Position numbers and translations under genes: made by a program. Below, piece by piece: positions 37,708 to 50,810 of a stretch of 64,000 nucleotides of DNA (position 1 is its first letter; the number at the start of each line of letters is the position of its first letter). Below the pieces are notes generated by a model. It had not been told where the DNA came from, did no database searches, and saw nothing but the letters and a program-made list of their open reading frames with translations. This stretch comes from Flaccisagitta enflata (lineage: Eukaryota > Chaetognatha > Sagittoidea > Aphragmophora), in NCBI GenBank assembly GCA_965153355.1, contig OZ231128.1:1922001-1986000 (forward strand), written 5' to 3'.

Positions 37708-38220
37708 GTTTTGCAATTTCAGCGAATAGATGAAGCTGAATGCTCCAAAAATAGCAATTGATCCCATTGTTTTATACTAAAAGTTTTTTTCCTAAGGTAA
37801 GCCGTAGGGGCATGCCAAACCCCATCGTCAACCCCTTAGGGTTTTTACATTACACCAGGAAAATATCAGTCCCCCTACTGTACCGATACTCAGGTTATGA
37901 GCTCCCCCGTATTTCCAAGTCTAGACGACATCCACTGTACCATTTCTTAAAGCAAAGTTGTTGTTTTCTTTAATTTCTTTTGGCGGGGTATTCCCTGTAG
38001 TCATAGCCTTTGATTGAGTTGTATACAATTGGGCAGCGATATTGACATGTTGTAAAACATATACAGGCAAATTTTCACTGGTGGATACGCAAAAGTGACG
38101 TTTTACTGTACTTGTCGTTGCGCAATCTCGCGAGAAGGAGACGCATAAAGTTGAGACACATTAACTTGAAAAACAATCGTCCCTTCTCTCTGACGTCCGT
38201 AGAAAGTAAGATTGTACTCT
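37708..38220. other. Unassigned intergenic sequence
   Basis: No feature recognised. Confidence 0.35.
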
Positions 38221-38226
38221 CATACA

Positions 38227-38263
<37 letters not shown>

Positions 38264-38270
38264 ACACCCA
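38221..38270. repeat. (CA)n microsatellite
   Basis: Short CA run with CTCA interruptions. Confidence 0.9.
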
Positions 38271-38310
38271 ATCTCGGATATGATAACGAAGGTGAAAAAT
38301 GAAGATTTTT

Positions 38311-38508
38311 AGTCGCCTGCACGCGACTCTACACCCCGCTTTGTCCGTCCGTCCGCCCGTCTGTTGGTCCGTCATACTTTTACCTTTTTTTTATCAATTT
38401 TATTTCTTTGAGTCATTCTAAGTCATTTAAGAGTATACTAAGTCATTCTAAGTCATTCTAAGTCAATCTGTAAGTCTCGCACGCGACTTATAGGTGTTAG
38501 CCTTGTTT
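38311..38508 (-). mobile_element. Hairpin-ended element, AAGTCATT-rich type
   Basis: The reversed copy starts AGTCGCCTGCACGCGACT. It then has a GTCCGTCCGCCC core, a run of AAGTCATTCT words, TCGCACGCGACTTATAGGTG, and a CCTTGTT end. Very close to 775-1002. Confidence 0.85.
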
Positions 38509-38584
38509 TCCTCTCTTATCTATCAACAATCCAAAAAGGCCGATTTAAGTATTCTCAAGTGCACATTTTCGATCGCGCGTGACA

Positions 38585-38996
38585 TGACTAGTCAACAGGG
38601 GTAGATAACATGGCAGAAGCTACCTTAAGGACCGACGGACCGACCGGCCGGCCGGTTTTAATGATTTTACATTCACATGCGAGGACATTTGTTGGCTTTG
38701 TTGGCTTGTTGCCTTGTTGGCTTCTTTCAACAAGATTGCGTGCGTCTAGGCGTGTCGGCATTTTCACAAAGGCAGACACACAAACAGACAGACAGACCAG
38801 AACCTTTAAAATGACCTTTAAACTTGCTGTTCACGCCTCCAAGTTTCCTCTAAATGACTGCCCAAAAATATTTAAAAAAAAACACGCGAAAACAAGCCTT
38901 TTTAACAACATTGTGATGGACGGACGGACGGACGGACGGACGGATGGACGGACGGACCAAAAAGTGACTTATAGAGTCGCGTAGCACGCGACTTAA
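38585..38996 (+). mobile_element. Diverged hairpin-ended GGAC element
   Basis: Two GGAC/GACC tracts (about 38630-38650 and 38915-38960) and a good 3' end, CTTATAGAGTCGCGTAGCACGCGACTT. The 5' AACAAGG end is not clear. Confidence 0.6.
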
Positions 38997-39192
38997 ACGT
39001 TAAATTCCGACATCCAAGTACCCCCTCTTCGCTAATTCGACCCCTTTTTTTGGGACATTTGCCAAAGAGAAGATAGTTGTTTTTACTTTCTTTTTTCTTT
39101 TCTTTTTTTTTTTTTTTTCATTTTCGGCTTCCTCGGTTTTATGTCTTTGCCTTATTTTTGTTCATGTAAAATTCCTTGAAATTGTCTTTTTC

Positions 39193-39612
39193 TTACACAT
39201 GGACGCAAAATACAGCGTGATGAGGCGCCAATAGCCAAAAAAAAATTTAGCACCCCCCACTACAGCCATATTGGCCGATAGAAAATTCTTATGGAAAGTC
39301 ATTTTGAGTAACTTAGGGGAATACAAATGGCGTTATCAGAGCGATTTTTGAGATTGTAACAAAAACCTTGAAATTTATCACTTTTACTCATAAAATATAC
39401 ACTCTTGGAAAAGGACAGAAAATAGAGTAAAACATGATAAATTTCAAGGTTCTAGGTACAATTTCAAAATTCCCTCTGATGACGCCACTCATATTCCCCT
39501 TAGTGACTCAAAACAACTTTCAAAAGGAAATTTCATTCAGCCAAATTGGCTGTAGTGGGGGGTGCTAAAACATATGGCGCCTCATCACGCTGTATTTTGC
39601 GTCCATGTGTAA
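39193..39612. mobile_element. Foldback MITE, copy 2 (ACACATGGACG family)
   Basis: Left TTACACATGGACGCAAAATA and GCGTGATGAGGCGCCA pair perfectly with right TGGCGCCTCATCACGC and TATTTTGCGTCCATGTGTAA. Inner arms (TTGAAATTTATCAC, GGGGAATACAAATGGCG) also pair, making a near full-length hairpin of about 420 bp. Confidence 0.85.
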
Positions 39613-40156
39613 TAGGCGCCTTCTCAGGCCGAATGCCGATTTAATACCGTTGTTAATCTGTATTGAAGTTTGAAACACTGCGTTGAGACGAGGAGACAAA
39701 GGACGCGAACAAAAGCCGCACTACAACCTTGAAAAAAAGTATACCGACACCCGGGCAATTCATTGATTAATTCAACAAGAGTTTTCCATGTTTCATGCAC
39801 TCAACACAGCTTTTTATTTTGTTAAGGATGATTTGGTTTCCCATCTCTTAAACAAACTTGCTTAACCAATCATTCTGGATATAGGTTTATTGTTTTGGTT
39901 TTAGCTTCTAAACGATTAAAGCTACAGAAACCAGATTGCGCTCATCGAAAAGATTTTTTGATGAAGATTAATTTGCCTTTTTTTTTGCAAAAGTTTCTAG
40001 CTTTTCTAGAAGCCAATATATCCTTGAAAGATACTGTCAGTAAAAAAATAACTTCTTCATTCTTGATTTTTTCGCATTTTTAAAAAGGAATGTTTCATTC
40101 TTTTGCTTGCCATTTCTAAACGTCTAAAGCTACAAGAACCAGATTGCATTCATTCT
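39613..40156. other. Unassigned intergenic sequence
   Basis: A tandem pair of related segments (TTTTAGCTTCTAAACG… and CATTTCTAAACG…) near 39897 and 40110. No gene. Confidence 0.35.
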
Positions 40157-40297
40157 CATTTTCCCACTTTTCGGCTTATGCTCATCAACCAACGGACCAT
40201 TGGACCAATGGACCAACGGACAAACGGACCAACGGACCAACGGACCAACGGACGGACAAAGCCTTTTGTAGAGTTGTGTGTCCGTCCGAAACTAAAA
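40157..40297 (+). mobile_element. 5'-truncated hairpin-ended GGAC element
   Basis: CCCACTTTTCGGCTTATGCTC, a GGACCAAC core, and an end GTAGAGTTGTGTGTCCGTCCGAAACTAAAA with an enlarged hairpin loop. Confidence 0.7.
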
Positions 40298-41238
40298 TAG
40301 AGAATCGATATCAGCCGAAAGTCATTGTGAAGCCAGCCTTTGGTCGTATATTGTGGGCCTTTTTGGGGGAACCTTTCTTTAAACCTCTAGAATCTTTTAA
40401 CCCATTCTTTATAGTATGAGGTTCGAAGTAACTTGTCATTATGCATAGTTCTAATTCATTGGCTAATGTTAAAAGTGTCCTCTATTCTTCTATTCTGGCA
40501 CTTCCCTTCCAAGTTTTCGACTTGGCGAGGCTCATTGGCTGAGCGAGCAGTTCGAGTGAGCGAAATGAGCGAAGGCCAAAATCGAACCAAATGAGCGGAC
40601 CGCCGAGTAGACAGATAGAAAAAAAGAAAGTCTATTTATAAAAACACAAGTTACATCTTTTATCGAATTTATTTAAGAAAGATACGATGCGTCATTTGTG
40701 TGTTTTGGCCAAGACCAACTTGATACGGCTTTCGGCTGAGCATCAACAGCCAAAAAAAGCTTTAAAAAAGACAGGAATAAAAAAATCTCTAGTAAGGTGG
40801 TCCAATAAACATTAATGTGGTTGATACTCGCCACTGCGAGCCCTGGTAAAATGACCATTCCTTTATTTTATCATCAATGGTAGACAGGGAAAGTGAAAAT
40901 TTTCATGGGTTCGAAACTTCGAATCCTGCCTAAATGTTGCTGTTTGTTAATGATTTGTGTTCAGCAACATCATCGCTACTTTGTTTAAAAATTACAAATC
41001 ATAACATTGGAAAGGAAGAAGGCAAGTCGTTATTTTCTTTTTTCCTTTTTCTTTTTCCTATTGTCTTTTGTGTTTTGTTTTTTTGTTTTTTTTTTTTCAA
41101 ATTTTTTTTTCAATGCTCAAGTTATCTTTTATGCTGAGGTTGTCTTTTCGGCATGTTTTTTTATTGGTTCCATTCCTTGCGGGAGTCGTTTTGTTATTAG
41201 TTTGTCATGTTCTGCTTAAATCTTTTTTTTTTTTTTGG
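40298..41238. other. Unassigned intergenic sequence
   Basis: Includes a GGCGAGGCTCATTGGCTGAG/GAGCGAGCAG… GC-richer patch near 40525-40605. No exon could be defended. Confidence 0.35.
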
Positions 41239-41419
41239 TTGCGGACACGCAACTCCATAAGAGGCTTTGTCCGTCCGTCCGTCCGTCCGTTGGTCCGTCC
41301 GTCGGTCCGTCAGCACGACTCTAAAAGTGGGAAAACAAGCGTTTCTGAACATTTTTAGTTGAGGACAATTGCATTTCCGCCTCTGCCCGCAACTGGTGGC
41401 CGTGTATCCGGCCTTGTTT
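41239..41419 (-). mobile_element. Hairpin-ended GGAC element, GTTGCGGAC subfamily
   Basis: The reversed copy has GGTTGCGGACACGCAACTCC, a GTCCGTCC core, and an end GCCCGCAACTGGTGGCCGTG…CCGGCCTTGTT. A TTTTAGTTGAGGACAATTGC inner repeat of the hairpin word is present, as at 26360. Confidence 0.8.
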
Positions 41420-41529
41420 CAAGGTGGTTTTCCTCTGCAACGACTTTTGAACCTCGTAAAATGATTTTTCTGATTCTTTTTTTAGTTATATCATGAATAT
41501 CTTCGAAGATATGGTTAAGAAGGTACGTA

Positions 41530-41884
41530 TTCTTTGTCCGTCCGTTTGTTCGTCAGTCCGTCGGTAGTCGGTCCGTCGGTCCATGATGATCGAGTTAAAA
41601 AGTGCGAAAACGCGCAATCTTAATGCTGCAGTTGAATTGTTCCGAGTTTGTGAGTGTGTGTGCGGTGGGCGAGGGTGTGGATGGGGGTTGTATGCCCCTG
41701 CCCACCCATCCGCAACAATATTGTGATTCCCCTGGTTTTTCTCGGAAAGCAAGGCCAAGGAGTAGGCCAATAGGTGCGCCGAGTGGATCGTCAAAGGTTA
41801 GCGTGTCAGACTAACCGACCGACCGACGGACACGACTGGTCATAGAGGTCCGTTGGTGCAACGTCCGTTGGTGCAACTGAAAAA
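41530..41884. mobile_element. Two adjoining diverged hairpin-ended elements
   Basis: Left part (about 41530-41726, minus): a GTCCGTCC core, GGGCGAGGGTG, and ACCCATCCGCAACAATA. Right part (41747-41884, plus): GCAAGGCCAAGGAGTAGGCC, internal AGGTGCGCC, a GACCGACGG core, and an end with GGTGCAACGTCCGTTGGTGC duplicated. Confidence 0.6.
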
Positions 41885-42058
41885 AATATCAAGCCATTGT
41901 TTTTGTGCGAAGTCAAACTTGATTCTAGAATTGGAAAAAATAAACGTCAGAAAAAAGTCGTGTCCGCGTTTCGGCGGAAGACCAGTTGATTGAAATATAA
42001 TTAATTGTATTCGATCGGAAAATACGTCGTAATTTGATATACTAATTGAGTCATTCTT

Positions 42059-42541
42059 AGTCGCGTGCACGATACACTACAACCTGCCAAATCAGTCGAT
42101 TGGTTCGTCCATCAGTCTTAAAGTTGGTTAGTCAATTATAGTTTGTGTATTGTTATTTTTTTTTCATTACTGCCCCTGCCTGTGTGTCATCATTGGTCGT
42201 GCCCACCCGCACGCGACTAGGGTAGCCGTGTAGCCCGCCTTGTTTTTTTATATTTTTTGCATCAGTGCCCCTGCCCATGTGTCATCATTAGTCATGCCCA
42301 CCCGCACGCGACTAGGGTAGCCGTATAGCCCGCCTTGTTTTTCTCAAATTTTTTGCATCATTGCCCCTGCCCGTGTGTCATCATTAGTCGTGCCCACCCG
42401 CATGCGACTTGGGTAGCCGTATAGCCCGCCTCGTTTATTCAATTTGTTTGCATCATTGCCCCTGCACATGTGTCATCATTGGTCGTGCCCACCCACACGC
42501 GACTTGGGTAGCCCGTGGCCGTGTGTCCGGCCTTGTTTTAT
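42059..42541 (-). mobile_element. Hairpin-ended element with a tandemly amplified end
   Basis: Starts AGTCGCGTGCACGATACACT. The unit GCCCCTGCCYRTGTGTCATC…CGCACGCGACTAGGGTAGCC…CGCCTTGTTTTT of about 95 bp is then repeated four times. Amplification of only the box-containing end is unusual in this family. Confidence 0.75.
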
Positions 42542-42728
42542 CACATTTTCAGGCAGCCCGACCTCGCGTGCGTCCGTCCGTGTCAATCTGTGACACGCGA
42601 TGTGTCCAGGGTCGATGATCATTACAAGTACGCACGAATTGTTGAAATCCTATATCGATAGATCCACGCTTAGAAAACATGTTAAAACTCGTTTGGCAAA
42701 TTGCTTTTTTATGTGTTTTTTTTTAAGA

Positions 42729-44104
<1,376 letters not shown>

Positions 44105-44240
44105 CCATTACACACCGAATCAGATACCGACACAAACATTTACGTGTATTTTCACAGACACTGACTCACACAGATACAGAATCACATAGTCACACACATA
44201 CACAGACACAGAACACAGAATCACATACACAAACACTGTC

Positions 44241-44271
<31 letters not shown>

Positions 44272-44331
44272 AACACTGTCACACACACACACACACACAC
44301 AAACACAAACACTGTCACACACACACACACA

Positions 44332-44369
<38 letters not shown>

Positions 44370-44504
44370 CTGTCACACACACTCACTCACACACACACTC
44401 TCTCTCTCTCACATACTAACACACACACACATACTAACACACACACTCTCTCTCTCACACACACAGACACACTCACTCACACACACAGACACACTCACTC
44501 ACAT

Positions 44505-44562
<58 letters not shown>
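44105..44562. repeat. (CA)n with higher-order CACTGTCA units
   Basis: CA runs are interrupted regularly by AAACACTGTCA. A pure (CA)n stretch ends the block at 44511-44562. Confidence 0.9.
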
Positions 44563-44565
<3 letters not shown>

Positions 44566-44924
44566 TCAGCTGAAAGCTTCTCCGTGAATATCACATTCCT
44601 ACATGAATAATGTCCCCCAATTGCACATTTTGGGCGGAATACCAATGAATAATGACTAACACATATACATAGAAAACAAATCACCGTTGTAACTGTAAGG
44701 CAGAGTCCATCATTTCTACGTATGTTCTGTCCATTAATCGTAGTTCTCTATCAACGAGGCATACCTACTCTCCCTCTCCCTCCATCAAATGTCGCATAAA
44801 AGTGTAAAAGTGGGAAGAAGATTGGGAAGAAGATTGCATTCCAAAATCAAACTTCGGAGAAATAATGCACACAACTAGGCATTAACCCAGGTGCCCACAA
44901 ATGGTTGAAAAGTACCTCGGATAT
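44563..44924. other. Unassigned intergenic sequence
   Basis: No feature recognised. Confidence 0.35.
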
Positions 44925-45450
44925 ATATAACCACACTGCCACACTGCCCCAGATCCCACCACCACGAAAAATGATTACATGTCACCCCCTAATCACCCCG
45001 TCATCACTAACAATTCACCTACACACTGCCCCAGATCCCACCACCACGAAAAATGATTACATGTCACCCCCTAATCACCCCGTCATCACTAACAATTCAC
45101 CTACACACTGCCCAAGATCCCACCACCACGAAAAATGATTACATGTCACCCCCTAATCACCCCGTCATCACCACCATTTCACCCAATCACTGCCCCAGAC
45201 CCTACCACCACGAAAAACAAATATCTGTCACCCCCCAATCACCCCGTCATCACCACCAATTCACCTACACACTGCCCCAGATCCCACCACCACGAAAAAT
45301 AAATACATGTCACCCTCAATCACCCCGTCAACACCATCAATTCACCTACTCACTGCCCCAGATCCTACCACCACGAAAATGAATACCTATCAGTGACAGG
45401 CTGTCACCCCCAAATCCCCCCGTCATCACCACCAATTCACATATCGCGCT
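44925..45450. repeat. 82-bp minisatellite
   Basis: Six units containing CACTGCCCCAGATCCCACCA and AATCACCCCGTCATCAC. The period is 82 bp near the left (starts at 44971, 45053, 45135), then slightly variable. Confidence 0.9.
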
Positions 45451-45680
45451 ACCTGAACCTATAGTCTGTCCCTAGATAGAAATGGAAGTCGTACGTATTT
45501 TAAGTCAGCGCAATAAAATTTGTAAAATGGCAAACCGCTCGCCGACCGCATTTCTTTGACTCTCATCTAAAGTTGAGATTGGGATGCCACCTAAGCGTGA
45601 AATCGACCTCGCAAACTTGAATTCGTTTGTTCGCGAATTTTTGTGCTCTTTGTGAGCGTTTTCCGCTCTTTTTTCTTTTA
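45451..45680. other. Unassigned intergenic sequence
   Basis: No feature recognised. Confidence 0.35.
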
Positions 45681-45912
45681 AACAAGGCCAACAGACCCAA
45701 CACCTATAAGTCGCGTGCCAGACGTAAACAAAGCCATATCCAAGAATGAAATTGTTGATAAGAAAGACATCAACAATTTTGACATCTTTCTTGACCCTTT
45801 AACCCCTTTAAATCCGTTTTGAATATCTTTTTCATTATTTTTATATTTTAAAAAGTAGAGTGTGATGGACCGACCGATCAGCGGACGGACAAAGCGGGGT
45901 GTAGAGTCGCGT
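45681..45912 (+). mobile_element. Hairpin-ended element, AAGTCATT-type relative
   Basis: AACAAGGCCAACAGACCCAACACC start, internal AAGTCGCGTGCC, a GGACCGACC core, and GTGTAGAGTCGCGTCTCTCGGTC end with a decayed hairpin. Confidence 0.65.
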
Positions 45913-46453
45913 CTCTCGGTCTAACTCTCGCCTCCCCATTTCTTTGTACTTCGTGTTGTAAAACTTACAATTACTTCAATAACCCCTCGCCGTAGCCCCA
46001 CTGGAAAATTTGATTTCTTTTATTTTTCAGGTCTCCCTATATAACCTCCCACCAGGGTCGTAGGGGAAGGTACTGCCACCACTGCCATGGCAGTACCTTT
46101 TGTTGGACACCAATTTATCAAAATTAAAAAAATAGGAGAAAGCAGGTAAATGAAAAAAAGAAAAGAAAAGATGAACGAAAAAAAAGAGTAACGAGTCATC
46201 CAAGGATCGCACATGGTCAGCGGTACCTGATGCCCTGCTTGGAGTGATCATCGGAAGAAGTGGAGTGAGAGCAGGGCAGCGGCCCCAAGGGGCCAATGTC
46301 CTGTAGGACACAGGGGTGAATTTCCTTACGTCCTGAGATTCCTGAGAAGGCGTATTTCAGGCCTTTTGGACAATTTTCTAAGATATTCAATGGGAGTTAT
46401 ACATTTTGTATAATTTTTTATCTATATTCTATCTGCGAATTTCATCTTTTTTT

Positions 46454-46590
46454 AGTCGCAAACAAGCGACTATAAGAGGCTTTGTCCGTCGGTCCGTCCG
46501 TGGTAATCGAGTTTTAAAGTGTGAAAACGCCCATTTCCGCCCCTGCCCACCCGTCCGCGACTGGTATTGGCCGTGTATCCGGCCTTGTTC
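46454..46590 (-). mobile_element. Nested hairpin-ended element, GTCGCGGAC subfamily
   Basis: AGTCGCAAACAAGCGACTAT at the left, and CCGTCCGCGACTGGTATTGG with GGCCGTGTATCCGGCCTTGTT at the right. The GGAC core is very short. Confidence 0.8.
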
Positions 46591-46596
46591 ATTTTT

Positions 46597-46991
46597 AGTC
46601 GCGTGCACGCGACTCTACAACCCGCTTTGTCGGTCCATCCGTCTGTCGGTCCGTCGGTCCATCCGTCCGTCGGTCCGTCCGTCCGTCCGTCCGTCCGTCC
46701 GTTGGTCTGTCCGTCACACTTTACTTTTTTGTACTATAATGTCAACTCTTAGGTCATTTTAAGTCATTTTAAGTCATTTATAGTTATTCTAAGTCATTTT
46801 GAGTCAGTCTAAGTCATTTTTAGTCATTTTAAGTTATTTTAAGTTATTTTTGGTTTTTTGTTTTTTTAGTCATTTTAAGTCAATTTTGGTCATTTTAGTT
46901 CATTCTAAGTCATTGAAAGTCATTCTAAGTCATTCTAAGTCACTCTTTGTCTGTAAGTCTCGCACGCGACTTATAGGTGTTGGCCTTGTTT
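46597..46991 (-). mobile_element. Nested hairpin-ended element, AAGTCATT-rich type, expanded
   Basis: AGTCGCGTGCACGCGACT, a long GTCC/GTCG core, an expanded AAGTCATTTT tandem (about 46745-46945), CGCACGCGACTTATAGGTG, and CCTTGTT. Confidence 0.85.
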
Positions 46992-47280
46992 ATCAATGTT
47001 CCATGTTATCCAATAGGAATTTTACATTTTTAAAATTTCTTATGAATTTTCCACGTTATTTGATAGGAAATTTGCATTTTTCTATTTCTTTTGTAAATTT
47101 TCCAAGCTATTCAAGGGGATGTTTGCATTTTGTCATTTTCTCATGTTATTCAATGGGAATATGAGAACTGAGAAACTTGGGGGGACGTACGGACAGACAG
47201 ATGTATGGACGGACGGACGTAAGGAAATTCACCCCTGTATCCTACAGGACATTGGCCCTTTGGGGCCGCTGCCAAAAAAG

Positions 47281-47750
47281 GGAAAGAGGGAAAACAAAAC
47301 TTGAGTTGTTTACTATGAAACCATAAAAATAACCACTGCTTTGTACAGGTTAAGGACAAAAGACACTGATTAGTTTCTGTCGGGACTGAATTTGTTAGAC
47401 ACAGATTAGAGGGTGGCTGTAGTACAAAATCTTACCCCCCCCCCCACAAAAAATAAAAAAACAAATAAACACACGCTATTAGTGATAAACCATAAAAGCA
47501 AACTGAGGATAGAGAAAAAAAGTAAATTTAATTATTCATCAAACAAAAAAGGAAATTTTAATATTCATCAAACAAACATTAACAAACAAAAGTTAAGATC
47601 GTGATTGTTCTTATGTGATGAATTATTGAATTTGACGACAATTTGGTCAATGCAAAATCACACGATCGTTGAATTGCAAGTCAATCAAAGTGAAACCGAA
47701 ATGGTTTCGTTGTTGTTACTCTAGTCTTATAGTCGTATATATTGCTATTC
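47281..47750. other. 3' flank of the zinc-finger gene
   Basis: AT-rich. No exon or clear polyadenylation signal on the minus strand. Confidence 0.35.
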
Positions 47751-48388
<638 letters not shown>

Positions 48389-48510
48389 CTGCACGTGTTT
48401 GATATCGGTAAAGCAAACGTAAGGCTCTAGATGCAATTCAAGTAAGATAAAACATGACCAAGTACAGTAAAACCCCACTCGGACGGATTTAAAGGGACCA
48501 GGCACCTTTT

Positions 48511-48657
48511 TAGTCGCGGACTAGCGACTCTATAAGAGGCTTTGTCCGTCCATCCGTCGGTCGGTCCGTGGTGATTGAGTCAAAAAGTGGGAAAACACGC
48601 ATTTCCACCCCTGCCCACCCATCCGCGACTGGTATTGGCCGTGTATCCAGCCTTGTT
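48511..48657 (-). mobile_element. Hairpin-ended GGAC element, GTCGCGGAC subfamily
   Basis: AGTCGCGGACTAGCGACT at the left, a GTCGGTCGGTCC core, and CATCCGCGACTGGTATTGG with GTGTATCCAGCCTTGTT at the right. It lies in an intron of the zinc-finger gene and interrupts a sequence flanked by GTAAAACCCCACTCGGACGG and CCGTTAGAGGCGGG, possibly another MITE. Confidence 0.8.
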
Positions 48658-48826
48658 CCGTTAGAGGCGGGAATCCGTTAAAAGGCATTTGGACTGTGCC
48701 ATCGATTGCCAATTGGTGCGCCGAGTGGATTGTCAAGGGTGTGCGTGATGTACCGACCGACTGACCGACCGAGGGACACAACCGGTTTTAGAGATGCGTT
48801 AGATATATGAAAACATTCTCTCTCAC

Positions 48827-48989
48827 CTTTATGCATATTGATATGATTTTCCATTTCTACGTTTTGGTATTTGTGGAAAGTCTTCTGACAAAATGGGCAG
48901 GCGACGTTTTGAGCTTGAAACGCTTCGTCGTGTTTCTTCCGAAAATGAGCGCGTAAAATGGCTTTACTTTGATAGCTTTTCCCGCACAC
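48827..48989 (-). CDS. C2H2 zinc-finger protein, exon with two fingers
   Basis: The acceptor TGTCTTATAG at 48990 and the strong donor AAAG|GTGAGA at 48827 bound the exon; it enters in phase 0 and leaves in phase 1. Joined to the previous exon it completes a perfect finger, C-QV-C-GKSYQSKAILRA-H-FRKK-H. That finger confirms the splice. A second finger follows, CPFCQKTFHKYQNVEMENHINMH, with two extra residues between the Cys and His pairs. Such fingers bind zinc and usually DNA. Confidence 0.85.
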
Positions 48990-49016
48990 CTATAAGACAA
49001 AACACGCACGTCTATA

Positions 49017-49217
49017 AACAAGTGACGCGGGGTCACAATATCGTTGCGGACGGGTGGGCAGGGGCATGCAACCCCCATCCACACCTCATACCCCAAACAA
49101 ACATACAAAAAAGGATCCAAAACGCTCATATTTCCAATTTTCGACTCAATCGCAACAGACCGACGCGACAGACCAACGGACCAACAAAGCTTCTCATAGA
49201 GTTGCGTGTCCGCAACT
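49017..49217 (+). mobile_element. Hairpin-ended element, GTTGCGGAC subfamily, variant 5' end
   Basis: AACAAGTGACGCGGGGTCAC, internal GTTGCGGACGGGTGGGCAGG, a GACCAACGGACC core, and an end CATAGAGTTGCGTGTCCGCAACTAGAA. A reversed, decayed relative follows at about 49240-49440. Confidence 0.8.
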
Positions 49218-49478
49218 AGAAATATTTGTCTCAAAGTTTTTAGTTGCGGACTCACACCTCTGAAAGAAATTTTGTACGTTTGTCGGTCCGTCCGTCACGT
49301 CCGTCTGTCCATTGGTCCATGATCCATCTGTCACACTCGACTCGAGTTGAGAAGTTGGAAAATGCGCATTTACATAGTTGTTGTTTTGTGTGGGGGGTTG
49401 CGTCACTTGTGTGAGTGTGTGTGTGTTGTCAACCGATCAGGTGGTCAACAGGACTAGCCCTTCAAGGCCTTCACTAAC

Positions 49479-49550
49479 CTGGCAGGGGAAAGATGAAGAA
49501 GAAGTAACGGTATGCTTCTGCGCGATATGCGCCCTGAGAGTAATCATGGC
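49479..49550 (-). CDS. C2H2 zinc-finger protein, small exon
   Basis: 24 codons between the acceptor TTGTCATCAG at 49551 and the donor CCAG|GTTAGT at 49479, phase 0 at both ends. It encodes AMITLRAHIAQKH, which is the His half of one finger, and ends FPCQ, which supplies the first Cys of the finger completed by the next exon. The Cys half for the first finger is not in the preceding exon found, so another exon is expected upstream. Confidence 0.75.
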
Positions 49551-49771
49551 CTGATGACAAAATATCAGTTTCATATGAGAATGCAAAATTACAAAGTAGC
49601 AAAACTTAAGATCGGGGGATTGAATAAGACGTTTTAACATACACTTTTTTATTTTTTTTAAGAGACAACCTTTTTTCAAATCAGCCCGAGTGTTCTTAAA
49701 TTCCCGGTCATTTTCAGCCTCGAATTCTCTTAATTTGTTCTTATTTTTCCCTGACTTGATCCCTTATTGCT

Positions 49772-50590
49772 AATCGGGAAAAAGTTCGAAGTCAGTCTTC
49801 GACTTTTTGACATATTCGAGAGAAACAGGGTTTTCATTTTCTTATGTGAAAGCTATGAATGAGCCCTCCAATGAAATTGATAGGGTAAGTAAATTTGAGA
49901 ATTCTGTTTCATTTGGCGCCAAGCAGAATGCTCTACAACAAATACTTTTTACGCTATGATTTTTTAAAGATTTTTCTACGAAAAATTTGAATGGAATTTT
50001 TTTCAATTTTTTACGATTTTGTGTTCGATCAATAAAGGAGTGTATTTATTTTTACTTGAGCATGCAAATACAAGAAAATATGTTTATGAGCACAGCTGCT
50101 CATCTGTGAGGGCATTTTTGAGCATTTTAGCTCATTTAGCTCACTTAGCTCAGTCTGTTCTTTCTGATTTCAAATATGATAAATGAATAAATATTTTCAA
50201 ACTTGTTTAAGCAAGCAAATAAAAAAACATGTCAGTGAGCAGAGCTGCTCATCTGTGAGGGCGTTTTCAAGTATTCTAGCTCATTTAACTCATTTAGCTT
50301 GCGCTTTTTGTCTGATTTTAAACAGGATAAATAAATCAATGTTTTGATTTGAGCATGCAAATACAAGAAAGCATGTCAGTGAGCAAAGCTGGTTGTCAGG
50401 TTGAATCATTTTGATTATTTTGTCTCATCTAGCTCATTTGGCTCAGTCCTATTTTTCTCTGATTTTCAGTGCAGTCAATGCATACAATTGCTTTTGATTT
50501 GATCTAACAAATTTTCAGTGACTGAAGATGGTGAAAAGTGACCAATGCTTACGACTTTTTTCCTCACGGCGACAGCCGCCATTACTGGTA
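49772..50590 (-). repeat. 0.82-kb duplicated segment, copy 2
   Basis: Inverted copy of 33006-33845, running from TAATCGGGAAAAAG to GACAGCCGCCATTACTGG. It keeps the tandem GAGCTAAATGAGC/GCATGCAAATAC units and the ATGGCGGCTGTCGCC edge. Confidence 0.8.
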
Positions 50591-50617
50591 CTATCCTTGA
50601 TACTAATATCACTTCTA

Positions 50618-50800
50618 TTGATATTACTATCATTACTACTACTGTTACTACTACTGTTACTACTAGTGTTACTGCTACTGTTACTACTACTTCAACTACT
50701 ACTGGTACTACTCTACAACTGATATTACTACTGCTACTACTACTACCACTACTACTACTACTACTATTACTACTACTACTATTACTACTTTTACTACTCT
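50618..50800. repeat. (ACT)n trinucleotide repeat
   Basis: Degenerate ACT/GTT units, then purer ACT from about 50725. Confidence 0.9.
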
Positions 50801-50810
50801 CACTTGTAAT

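Larger units (their letters stand above)
46193..47280. mobile_element. Dispersed CAGGGCAGC element split by two nested insertions
   Basis: The left arm (AGTCATCCAAGGATCGCACA, GAGCAGGGCAGCGGCCCC, ATGTCCTGTAGGACACAGGG) runs to about 46450. The right part (TTCCATGTTATCC… GGGGCCGCTGCC) resumes at about 46992. Between them are two hairpin-ended elements in the same orientation. The outer element is about 550 bp without the insert, similar to the copy at 23573. Confidence 0.75.

Noticed and set aside
40880-40930. Possible second tRNA-like B box (GGGTTCGAAAC…TTCGAATCC)
   Set aside because: No A box at a suitable distance and no cloverleaf; a short palindrome explains it.
44925-45450. His/Pro-rich open frame
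   Set aside because: It is an 82-bp minisatellite; the period is not a multiple of three, so the frame shifts from unit to unit.
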